From assembly GCA_015499995.1 (NCBI GenBank), contig JADNRV010000126.1, forward strand, positions 62,001 to 126,000: a stretch of 64,000 nucleotides of DNA. The letters are read 5' to 3'. Below, one piece after another: positions 11,743 to 22,329 of the stretch. A program made the translations under genes and the position numbers. How positions within the stretch are numbered: position 1 is the stretch's first letter; the number at the start of each line of letters is the position of its first letter. Source of the DNA: Flammula alnicola (taxonomy: Eukaryota > Basidiomycota > Agaricomycetes > Agaricales > Strophariaceae). The notes beneath the pieces are model-generated. The model was given only the letters and a program-made list of their open reading frames with translations. It ran no database searches and was not told the DNA's origin.

Positions 11743-13861
11743 TGCGATAAGATTCCCGAGGTGCTCAGGGTCGTCGGTAGGGTCAAGATTGGGGCGACAG
11801 GGGGGGTTGGTCGATGGCTGTCGATGGCGATGGGAACGGCGGCTGACAACGAGGACGACCGGGGCAAAGTCGGATGGATAATAATGTGCTTTTCCACCCA
11901 CTGGTTCTTGATATTCGAACAGGTTATCCTAAAGATAGAGCTGGTACGCGGGGTTTTGTGATGGAAATAAAAGGATACGGCCGCGCGCCAGCTGGGAAAT
12001 ATAGCACAGGAAGAAAAAGATAAGAATATAGAGACAAGGAAAGAGAAGGAGAAGGATGGAGGAGAGGACAAGAGGCGGCAGTGGCAAAGCACGTTGTAGA
12101 GATCTAGCATCAGATTGATAATCACCGTTTAACTTTAGCTCCATCAATATTCCACGTTCCTCGCCCACCTCAATTTTCAATTATCTAACGGTTACGACCT
12201 CTTGTGCCTTGATAAAGGTTATTAAACCATCATATAAGTGCACACAGAATCTCTCGTAGCTGTCCGGTTTTCTGTTCACAGAGTCTAACACTCTGAGCCT
12301 TCAACCTTCAGCTTCAGCCATCGAATACTGCTCAATGCCTGTCGACACCGTTCGCGCGCTCTCAGTCTCAAAAATCTAGGCCCCCAACTTTTTTGCAAAG
12401 TCTGCCATCATGGATATCATCACCATGCTATGATATTTTCTCGCGCATGTGCGTGGGTACTGGTCTCCTGCCGGCTTTACTTCGTCTTTCACATGCTGTC
12501 TCGTCGGTTTCTCTGTTCTCAGAGGTGTCTCCCGGGCCCAAATTACTCCCAAAGGCTAAAGCTCCCTCGTTTTTCTCCCCACACTCCCGCCGCCCTACAT
12601 AGGCAGACAAACAGCGACGACGATTGTCCATTGTGCACTGATTCCTTAATACCCCAAGTTTATTGGCGATGCCGCCACTGCAAATGACACAAGACGAACT
12701 TACTATATCTTACTTCGGTGTTCAGACTCTATCCGACCCTCAACGAGCCAGGTAAATTCCGGATTGCTGCCATTAAACTTGCCCTTTCCCTCCCACCACA
12801 CGACTTCAAGTCTTCCGAGTCATTCGTACCGACTCAGGAGGCTTCACGCCGGGTAACATCTTGATGCGCCTTTGCAAACTGCCATGTGGAACGCGGCTAT
12901 CTAAGCCGATGCTCCATGGAGGCGCCCGGTGCCTGTAACGGCGGGTGGATGGCATCATGATGAGTCTCTAATCGGATCTCCCTCCTGAGCTTTCAAGGTC
13001 GTGATATATCGTGCTTGATATACTGTACTTACCAGTACCGTACTGGTCAATCTAGTTATCACAATCGTTACTCGAGCTTTGACCAATCCCATACTTGCAT
13101 CTGCCGGCTGCCTTCCGATTGATCACCGTTGGCGACCATAATTTCCAGACGCTATCTTAGACGCCGACGCTGTCATTGGCCACGACCATCACGAAATAAG
13201 CCCGGAGGTCCTGGTCGTGGCTGATCTCTGGTCCTGCCGTAGGCACAACGCGAGCCACAGGAACCAAAATAAAATGCTTGCAGACTGAATACAGTATATG
13301 TCTGAACCAGTGCGTGTAATCATTCTTGCTTGGTCGGACTTCACTATTTGCCTTGAAATCGACGCGCTCTTTCTCTTTCTCCAATGCCATATTTTCGAAC
13401 TTGTCTTTACTCTTACCGACTCCTATAATATTTTGGGATGCCCATTTTATCTGGGGGAAGAGTTGACTTGGACGACGCAAAACCGATTGGTAGTATCACT
13501 TCCACCCCCTCGCTAATCGAATCTGCTTACTGATAGCCGTTTTTAACTCAGCAGGGAAAAAGAACTAGCTATGAACCCTCGAATACGATGGCTACAATAC
13601 ACTATACATACATATTAGGAGCCCGTATTCTTTGACTGAAGTACACTTTATGTCTGCGCACAGCTTGAATGCAGCTGAAGAGGCAAATATAGGTTTACAT
13701 AAATACGTACGCGTATATGAAACTGGATTAGTACAGTTCGTACAGTAAGTATCACGTCCATCTCAAGTCCGTATGCTCGACTCAATCGACTCGTTTTCGC
13801 CATTTTGCGCTATTGGACGAGATGAAGGAAGTCATACAGGGATTGACTGGCCAAGACAAAC
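11743..13861. other. G-alpha upstream region, no confident gene
   Basis: The sequence next to the G-alpha ATG is C/T-rich on the coding strand, as expected for a promoter and 5' UTR. A 107-codon minus-strand frame at 13157-13480 has no motif, splice support or paralogue, so I do not call it. Confidence 0.45.
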
Positions 13862-14332
13862 CTAATATATATATGGGTGTCTACCATTGACCAGCCCAAT
13901 TCTTCCGATCCGGTACTTCGACGATGCATGAAATTCCCCAAAGCCAATTACCGTGGTATCTCCGGTGATTGTGCTGTTAATATTCCCCGAGTTCACGTTG
14001 TTGTTGTTGGTATGGATTGTGTTGTTGTTGGTCACAGTGTCCATAAATGTCTGCGACCCGCTAATGGTTTGAAGAGGGGCGACAGGATGCATATGATGCA
14101 TAGGAGCTGTGGCTGGAGTCGCAGGTGAGGGGGACGACTCGGAGGCGCACGCATCAGATGCTGTCGTGCTCGGTGAGGAGGGTGTGTCGGGAGTCGTCAC
14201 AGTGCTCCGTGAGGCGTGTATATCCAAGGTTTCGAGTCTTGGAACGGGGACCCTGGTGGTGGGATCAGACTTTGACTTCTTCTTCGACTTCAAAATTGAT
14301 GGAAGTTTGAACGCCATTGAAAGTGAGTTCAT
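13862..14332 (-). CDS. Short protein with an Asn/Ser/Gly motif; upstream DNA shared with the HeLo-like gene
   Basis: A 156-codon frame (alternative start 15 bases inside, MAFKLPS). Residues 1-30 are basic (SILKSKKKSKS), 30-90 are a Ser/Thr/Pro/Ala-rich linker, and 98-140 hold the motif NNNNVNSGNINSTITGD. The same kind of motif opens the type I genes at 33, 44.7, 51.9 and 60 kb. The region upstream of the ATG (about 14340-14640) resembles the region upstream of the HeLo-like gene at 40.44 kb, for example TTCCAAGA(C/A)(G/C)TTC near -150 and GAACAAGG(T/C)CGCTAGAGA further out. The protein has no other domain. It could be a truncated family member or a motif-only partner. Function unknown. Confidence 0.6.
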   Translation of the reverse strand: MNSLSMAFKLPSILKSKKKSKSDPTTRVPVPRLETLDIHASRSTVTTPDTPSSPSTTASDACASESSPSPATPATAPMHHMHPVAPLQTISGSQTFMDTVTNNNTIHTNNNNVNSGNINSTITGDTTVIGFGEFHASSKYRIGRIGLVNGRHPYIY

Positions 14333-15253
14333 GGTTATTTTGCTTCTTCATAAGCGAGTTCCACAAGCTTTTATAGAAAAACGTTAGTGTGCGCATAAGA
14401 TTTTGACACAGGCATGCAGGGAACGTTCTGAATGGTAGCGTTCCCAGATGCTGCCCCTCTGTTCTTGTTGGTTTCCAAGACGTTCTGGGTCTCGACGGAA
14501 AAGACAAAGACAAATTGTTCACATTGGCCGCGGCGGGGATGTATCCATGGATGATCATCAGGGTACTAACTACGACTTGCGAAGAATTCGAACAAGGTCG
14601 CTAGAGAAAGAACAATGAAGTTTGAATTTGAACACTCGTCTAGGAATAGAACGGAATTTACGTACATGTTCAATACATGTTATTTTGTGTTGGATTCACT
14701 TTTTACTTGATTCAAGAAAACAAATAAAGGAGTCGGACCGTCGCATTATGACAGTGCAACGAACCTTGCAAACAAGGTAACTTGAATAATGTATTGACGA
14801 TGCCTTCTCCACGCTCGGTTCCTAAAGAAGTCCGCGATAACCTTAGTCTACGTAGTATTGAGTGGCTGGCCATCATTCTATCCATCTGAGTTCTGGCACC
14901 GTCGTTTAAATAAAGGGCCTGAAATAGATAGGCGAAGCAGAGCCACCCCTGGAGGTTTAGGAGGGAGCTCACTGTTCAGAATGGCAATTGGCCTTGTGCT
15001 GTCATGCTGTGTACACGGCGTTGTTCAAATTCCGGAGGAGTGTGAAGATGCTCATTTTCTAAATACAGAAGACTTCCATAAGAGTTAAATGTCTTCACAA
15101 ACACTTCGGGATCTTTCGACTGCCGACCCAGATGACCAGGTCCATACTAATTGATGTTATGGGTGTTTAGATGAGTATATATATGCAACCATTGTAGCAC
15201 CAAAGACGCATTCATCACATTTCGCATTTGCAACTCTCAGATATTGTCTAAAC
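14333..15253. promoter_or_regulatory. Upstream region of the 14-kb motif gene and of the 15.25-kb gene
   Basis: The two genes diverge from this interval. On the left half the sequence resembles the HeLo-like gene's promoter (40442-40770). On the right half a TATA-like GTATATATATG at about 15174-15184 lies some 70-80 bases before the ATG at 15254. No gene was found inside. Confidence 0.5.
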
Positions 15254-15720
15254 ATGCGTGATTGTAAGTGTAAATTCCACTTATAACTGATTTTGCTTTT
15301 CTAATGCACATAGTAGTCGAGGGCACTTGGCAAGGCAACGACTTAACTACTACCTGGAACCGCCCGGGAGACTCTCCTCGGTCCTTCCAGATGGACTTCA
15401 AAATCGATTGGCCGAAGGCTGTTATATTAAAAGGAAGGCCTCTACAAGGTCCTCTCAAGGAAGGGAGAGGCTCGTCATGTGGACAAGATTTTACCGTCAG
15501 CAATGGCCGCTTTGATTTTGAAGGGAAAACTCTCAACTTCGATATGATCTTCATCGAAGGACACCCGCCGGAGGAATTCTCCGGAGTTTTGAACGCTGAT
15601 TCAGACGGCATTACATCTATATCGGGAACCATCAAAGTGAAATCAACATGGTTGCAAGGCAAGCCGCCCACGACGTACAACCTGTATAGCAAGTATCGCG
15701 CCTGGGTTACGTTACATTAA
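15254..15720 (+). CDS. Small beta-rich hypothetical protein
   Basis: Exon 1 is 15254-15263 and exon 2 is 15314-15720, joined by a clean 50-nt intron (gtaagt...cacatag). Together they give 138 residues starting MRDLVEGTWQGNDL. There is no signal peptide. Alternating hydrophobic and polar runs (GRFDFEGKTLNFDMIFIEG, TSISGTIKVKSTW) suggest an all-beta fold, perhaps a small barrel in which GTWQG would be the opening strand. I do not recognise the family. A TATA-like box lies about 75 bases upstream. The gene lies just outside the right arm of the inverted duplication and has no copy next to the left arm. Confidence 0.7.
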
Positions 15721-16612
15721 AGGTGAAAATATTCGGCAACACATCTGCGCAATAAAATGTTGACATTCTACTCCATTAGTTTAATCTTCGAGCTGTATTC
15801 ATGTATCAATAGATCGACCCCGCCTGATTCCCATTCCAACGCGAACCAAGGTTTCAAGAGACACTCGACTATTGATTAGGGCTGTACGAATGGCTTGATG
15901 TTGTTCTTCTGTCTGTGTTAACATAAGTACTCATAGTGGTTTCTCAATCTCATGCCGAGACTCACCACATTCCTTATTGGCATGGCCTTCCTCCAAAGGT
16001 ACAAGGAACATTAGAGCCATACCCAAGATATACCAACGCTCTGATTCCTAGAAACTTGGTATACCACGACATTTTTTCGTAAGTGTACCGGTGAAAATCA
16101 AACTACTAGTCAAACATCCGAGTCAGCAAACATGATTTGGCCCTTCCAATGTAAGTAAGATAGGAACGGACCTTCCATTGTTGGTTTATCTTTGTATTCT
16201 TGCCCGATGTCGAAGTTGAGTTCTTTGTAGTGTTCCTTGACAAAGTGGGTATTCATTTAAGTTCCTGGGCGCCAAATTTCAACGGACGGCCCGATTGTGG
16301 CCCGAGGCTGATCAGATTATAGTGACATCATTAAGGAGCTCATTCAGCCTCATTCCCGTTTCGTCGCGGTCGCCATCTCTTGCGTTCGATAAAGCGCCTT
16401 CATTGAGTCAGAAATTTGATAACGTGCATCGAATAAATCGTATAATATGCATTGACGATACAGTTTGGAAGAAGCCTATCACTAGTAGTATGCGGACTAA
16501 CTGATTTCGTATAGCGCGACATGCAATTAAGGCCTAGCATAGTCACAGTAGTTGTAGTACATGCAGAGTATTTTACACTTATGAGTCATAACTTCTGCGT
16601 CTTGGGGATCCT

Positions 16613-18868
16613 TTACGCCAAAATGATCTCTTTCCACGCTGGTCCTTGCCAGACTAATGACTGGTTCAGGTCATTTTTCTCAATGGAGCCCATCGAGACG
16701 CGCTCTGCCCACTGTCCTTTTCCATGCCACTCAATCAGCATAACCATGTACTTCCAATCCTCGCGATCTTCCTGTCCACGTTCCACACTCTTTTCTCTTC
16801 CCTCACACAAGAGAATGAATTCATGCTTGCCCGGAACATGACCCTTGCGCCAGCTCTCGTTCACGAAGAGAGTGCCGACTTCACGGCCATTTCGACCAAA
16901 AAATCCAACACGAGAGCGCGTGTTGAAAGTCCTGCTTGTATTGGCTTCGCTCGTCGGTGTGTCGAGGTTGAATGTGACGGAGACGGTCCAGAACTGCAAA
17001 AATCCCGATCGAGGAGCAGAGTTGAGGATGTCTTTGGTGTACTCTGGTGCATCGACCAATTTCCGAGGTGTCGGGAGTGTGCGAGAACAGTCGAATGCGA
17101 AACGTTTCTGAACAGGACCACCGTAAAAGTTCGTCGAGGATGAGGGCTGCTTAGGGGCCCAGACACGGACACATTCAACCGAGTTATGAGCAACCCTTTC
17201 ATACCAGATGATCTTCGCTTTGGCAGTGCATTGCGAATCTTCCGAACATCTGGATCATACCAGGACCACATTCTCGGCCACGACTCTCCAATCCAGCCAG
17301 ACCACGACCAGCTCGGAGCACCCGGTCGGCGAGCCTGAGGCACCAAGGACGTCCAGAGAAGAAACCAATCGAAATAGGCGTCAGGAATTCCGTGACACAA
17401 GTGTACTTTGAGCTCTGACTTGATGTAGTTAGAAATTCCAGCGAACGCATTATAAATGTCGGAGTTGTAGGTAAGAGAGAGTGGTGAATAAGATTGGATC
17501 ATTCCTTCGAATGTTGAGATATCGTTACTGTCCCTGTCGTCTTGTCCGATTGCTCCTGCAGCGACGCTCTCATCTTCGAAAACCACGTCTTCACGCCATT
17601 GATCAACTTTGCTACATCTGAAGAGGACCTGCCCTCCAATAAAGACGAGGCTGCGTGGTGCAAATTGCTTCTCTTGAAAGCTAAGCAGTTCATGTTAGCG
17701 GAAGCCGAATAATACATCAACAGAGAGACTCACGTCCAGGCCCTTGTATAATAGGGCGAATCTTTGACGTCATTTTGAAATCGTTGTCTGAAAGCCAGTC
17801 TAAGCCCTGGCACAACCTCTTCGATAGGCTGGCGTCGCCCACGAGTACCGGGCCGCACGCCGGGCAGACCAACAAAGGCGTCCCCTGTTGCCGCCATAAT
17901 CATAATAAAGCATGCTCCGTAAACGATGTCCATTTTAGAGATCGCCTTCTCCTTGACTGTGGGATCACCATCTTGGACAATACACAAGGAATCGACTCAC
18001 AGATATCGCATTTTCAACTCCCTGACGACCTGCATGGAGTCCAAGATGGTCTGAGGAATCCTGTCGCGAAATTCTGGTAGGATGAAAGCGCCTGGTACCT
18101 CTAGCTGGTCGATGTTGCTCTTCAGCGCCAAGAGCCTGGGTTGTGGTCTGTGCTCATCGGTTCCCCACATGTAACTCAAGGTCGCATATGTGAAATTGTT
18201 GAGACCGCGTACGATGCAGTTGTCGACGACATCAATCAAACGAAAGGCCGGTACTTCGTCCGCTACACTTCTGACTTCATGGCGGAATAGGGGAGATTTG
18301 TTGCAGGATGCGTCATGCCAATTTTCGCACATTGATATCCAGTTCCGTACCATCGCAAAGTCTATTCCATCCTCTTTGATTGGCCGTACGAGCTGGAGTT
18401 TCGATGAGGTGGGCGCGTCGTTGGCAAGCAATGTGATTTCTGGGAAAACATTGAGCCTTCTACCACCGATTCTTTCGCCGTTTCGCTTCTGAGCAGAGGG
18501 GCACAGAACGCGAAATTTAGGGGTGTGGTCCGCGGGTCCATCAAAATTGGAGTTTCCTCCATCCGTCATCCAGCCTATGCTAGCAGCCAACGGCTGGCCA
18601 TCTTCGAACGACGGGACGTCAGCGCCTCCAAGCGCGGTGAGGACAAGCCGACAAAATGGGCAGTACGATTTCTTCCGCATGTCTTCCACGAGCCCTAGCG
18701 GAATATCTGCGTCATCAGGCTGGTTTTCTGTTTCGTTGTCGCTCGGCAGGACCACAAATCGTTCGGCACTGAGTTTGAGCGATTTGCAGACGTCACAAAG
18801 ACGATCGGTCGGTGTTTTAAGTCCGGTAGGTACTGGTAGCAGGGGGGAATTGCTGTGCGTTTTCCCAT
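16613..18868 (-). pseudogene. HET-domain gene, inactivated copy (right arm)
   Basis: This is the paralogue of 4373-6627, with the same two-exon layout and the same intron in the AWT codon. Three lesions are visible against the left copy. The C-run after the start has six C instead of seven (about 18848), shifting the frame. The Trp codon of LWVDSLC is TGA (17997-17999). Four bases are missing around 17215, which moves the C-terminal half into another frame. There is also an in-frame length difference around 18530, where this copy has extra residues. Translation could at best yield fragments. The HET motifs TYATLSYMWGT and AWTFQEQ-type blocks remain readable. Confidence 0.88.
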
Positions 18869-20025
18869 CTCGGAAAGCTTGGTTGTTTATTTTATATTGG
18901 AAGGGATGTGTGGCTGTAATTCATGCAGTGGGATGCTGAGTAGTGGTCGAAGGAGCACAGGAGAGCGTACGGGAATCAAGTTACGATATATATGGCTGTG
19001 CGTGGTTGGCTGAACAACGAATAGTCGTCGAAGAAACGGTGTGGACTGGTGCTGAAACGTTAAGAGTCCAAGAATGATGGAGCAAAATCGGTGGCGAATG
19101 ATTTAGAGAACGGGAAAGGACGCGGCGTTGATTCTGCAGAGGAAAGGGGGGGCTCGAAATCCGGTGAGGTTTAAGTTGCGCATAACATTTTGCTTGTCAA
19201 CCTCTGCATTTAAAAAAAGATTGACATAGGTAGAAAACTCTTGCCGACAGAGAGAACTTGCACCATATACAGACGACAGCGTGCCGGTGCTGTGGAGCCC
19301 AAAGTTGTTTAATCGCCTTTTCTATCAGCTTAGAGTCTTGTGAACTCGTGAGACGAAAGATGTGAGACGAAAGATCTTCCATCGCCTCGCGAGTTCTTCG
19401 TCTGTTTGTGTCGACATAAGTACACATACTGGTTTCTCAATCTCATGCTGAGGACTCAGAGACGCACCACATTCCTTACAATTATGGCCTTCCTCCAACG
19501 TCAAAAGGGACACCAGTGCTATATCCAAGATGATATACCGACGCTCCGATTTCTCACAACCTGTTATTCGGCGACATGTTCTCATAAGCGTCCCGGTGAA
19601 AATCCGACCCCTAGTTAAACATCGGCAAACATGATTGAAGGGTCTAATATAAGATAAGAACGGACCTCCCATTGTTGGCTTATCTGTGCCTTCTTGCGTC
19701 CTTGATGTTAAGAGAAAGTAACCCGTTTCTTTTGTAACCATCATGTCGGAAACTTCCAGGTGCCGTTCCAACGGTAGGTCAAGAACCCACAACAAGGAAT
19801 GTGACTATCAGACATGTTTTGGAAAACGGCTTGACAAAGTCGTAACTGGGCGCCAAATTTCATTGGATGGCAGTGGACGGCCCGAGTGCTGCCAGAGTTT
19901 GACCGGATTATAGAGTGACGTCATTAGGACCTCACCAATGTCGGCGTCTTCATCAAGTCGGAAATCTGATATTGTACATAAATTGTTTTATGGATGCACG
20001 GGACAATATACATTGACGAGGTAGC
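18869..20025. other. Spacer of the right arm, no gene seen
   Basis: This is the inverted counterpart of 3216-4372. It holds the block at 19.40-19.70 kb that is repeated at 15.87-16.21 kb and, inverted, at 3.59-3.91 kb. Confidence 0.5.
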
Positions 20026-22130
20026 TTAAAAGAAGCCTGTCCGAGTCGAGGGAGTGAAAATAGGGAGTGGATGCGCCTAAAAGCAAAGAGATCAGTGTCA
20101 GCCATGAAAAAGGTTTGATAGGACTGCATACCTCCATATTGAAGACATATTCTTTGAAGAAAACAAGATTAGTTGCGGAGCAGACAAGAAAGAAGGTTAC
20201 TCGTCATCGAGAGGTAGGACGTCCGACAACAGGAGGTAGAGATATTTTAGTGTCTCGCTCTGTTTGCGACAATCGATATCACTGAATTGAAGCAAGAGTA
20301 GAAGAGACGAACCAGGAAAAACGTCTCCAATTTGTCAATATGGATGCTATCAACATCGTCGACGCTCTGTATAGAGGCATAGCCTCCATTTTCAAGGCGG
20401 CAGTGCTTTTGAATAGATTGGAATATCTTCCATCCATATTCGCGATACTTAGGTTGCCTGTTAGTCGATAGGCTATGACAAGGGATTCGAGTGTCTCTGG
20501 CCTGCGGATTAAGTACAGTCAGACAAAATGATATTGTATAATGAATGCAACTTACCGCAGGATGTAATGAACGTCATACGACGGTTGTCCGGGGGAGCTG
20601 GAATAGAAAGTTGAGTGACATTAAAACCTTAACAAAACAAAGAGGGCTTACTCGTTTCCCTTGATATACCAATCTCGTTCCGTACTTGGCACATCGACAT
20701 CGTCTTTCGTCCAAAAGTGTGATCTCCGGCGAGAGTCCACTATTTGGAGGGACATATCAGCATGTCATCCATGTTGCGAAGGAAGAATAGCCCTTACGGT
20801 GCTGTCGTATAGGTGTCCATACAAGTGTCGATAAGTCCATACACAAGTTTCCAGTCCCGTTGCCCAGCCGAGGTAAGTTCGCCTCGGCCGTGGAGGTACC
20901 GATACCGAGGAATCCGCAGCGCCTGTGGTAGTCGCTCCGAGCATTAAGGGACCTCCTAGGAAGCAGACGAGGTGATCTTGCTTTGGAGATAGTCGCCAAG
21001 AGCTGCAAAGCTTCGTAAGTTATGGACTTGACTGAACAAACTAGAACATCCATACACTTGTCCGTCACGTTGTCGTTTCGGAACAAATTCGGTCGTGAAT
21101 ATTAGTCCTTCATGCAAGCCTTTGTGAACAACTTTCTGATTTGTTCTTTTAAACGAACAACTTGAGCACCAGAAATACAGGATAATGTTCCAGTGGATTC
21201 ACCGTCTGTAGATATTGTTTCCTTGAAAGAATATATACATTAAAACTTGATCGCAGAACCAGGAAAAGGTGATCTCACAATAGATATTCATAATAAGAAT
21301 CTCCCCGCGAGCCCAGACGAATTTCCGATAGCAGGAACTGTCCAGTCTCCGCACTGAAGCTGATATTAACTTGCTCTACAGTTGAGGTGATGAAACCAAC
21401 CTTACGTAGATCGGAACCAGGACAGACGATAATTTTGCAGCCTTTATGACTCTCATGACCTGGGAGCATATCAACATCAACTTAGTTTTACTTGAAATTT
21501 CATGAAGGACGTACCTGTTCGGCTTGATCTCAATAATCGTCATTATCTGTTAAATAGCTCAAGTATCGGAGCTCGAGCTGCAGAGTTGAGGCCTCGACGG
21601 TGCTGATAAGGCCGGGATAACTGAGATCATCAACGCCTTTGCGTTGTTTGGGGATTATCATGGATAGTGGGAACACCCGAAGGAGTGTCAAAAGCTGGTA
21701 GCATACGGTCTGCCAGCTCTGTAGCCTTTTCTAGGATAGGGTCTTCGTTGGATAGATGGTATGCCATCAGCAGACCACCTAACACGCGAATAGTTGTCTG
21801 TGTAACTTCGTTAACAGCTGAAACAGGGAACACGGATAGCCACGCACTTCGAATGTGTTGAAATTCTCTCTCGCTCGAACGTCGAACTATTGGCAACCCA
21901 ATCTCGTGCGCGTTTGTATTCCTCTTCGAGGCCCATGATTTGCATCGTGTCAATAGAATCGACAACGGTGTAGCCTATTCCTCCTTCGTCTGTCAGGTTT
22001 GAACCCTTTTTCGACAGAGGATGATACTCGTCGTTGCCCATAGCGTCTCTCTCTGCACCCAATTGGCTTCATAAGAATGACATGGTCGCCGAGAACGTGA
22101 AAAGGGCTGACCGTACGCTGCCCATACATA
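20026..22130 (-). pseudogene. GH47 class I alpha-1,2-mannosidase, less decayed copy (right arm)
   Basis: The family blocks are the same as in the left copy but better kept: MGNDEYHPLSKKGSNLTDEGG is present near 22000, Trp is retained after RARD, and Tyr is retained in KYREYGW. The splice sites and the C-terminal TEAHALPIFT-type block before the stop at 20026-20028 are intact. The frame still breaks at the FNTFE block (about 21865), the same lesion as at about 1285 in the left arm. The N-terminal anchor exons are missing. If that shift were a sequencing error shared by both arms, this copy could be a 5'-truncated gene; otherwise it was already a pseudogene when duplicated. Confidence 0.8.
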
Positions 22131-22329
22131 CTGGTGTGAACGCTCCGAGTTAGAAGGGGCCTTTAGCTCTAAAGCTTCTCGATCTAAAGGCTTACATAAA
22201 AATAGAATATGTTTCTCACAGTCCGTTCCCGACCTCGGCCAAAACGCACGAACCTCTGACCTCGTCATCTGCATCGCCGAGCACTGCGACGTGCGATAAA
22301 CGTTTCAGCCTTGCCTTTATTTCTTGAAA

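Larger units (their letters stand above)
15870..22150 (-). repeat. Right arm of the large inverted duplication
   Basis: This is the reverse complement of the left arm: second GH47-3' flank copy (15.87-16.5), HET pseudogene (16.6-18.9), spacer (18.9-20.0) and GH47 pseudogene (20.0-22.13). The repeat block at 15870-16210 is a further copy of 19.40-19.70 kb, so the direct repeats around HET are more complete here than in the left arm. The match ends near 22150, about 180 bases before the cullin gene. Confidence 0.85.

Noticed and set aside
13157..13480. 107-codon minus-strand frame upstream of G-alpha
   Set aside because: It has no motif, no splice signals and no paralogue; length alone is not enough.
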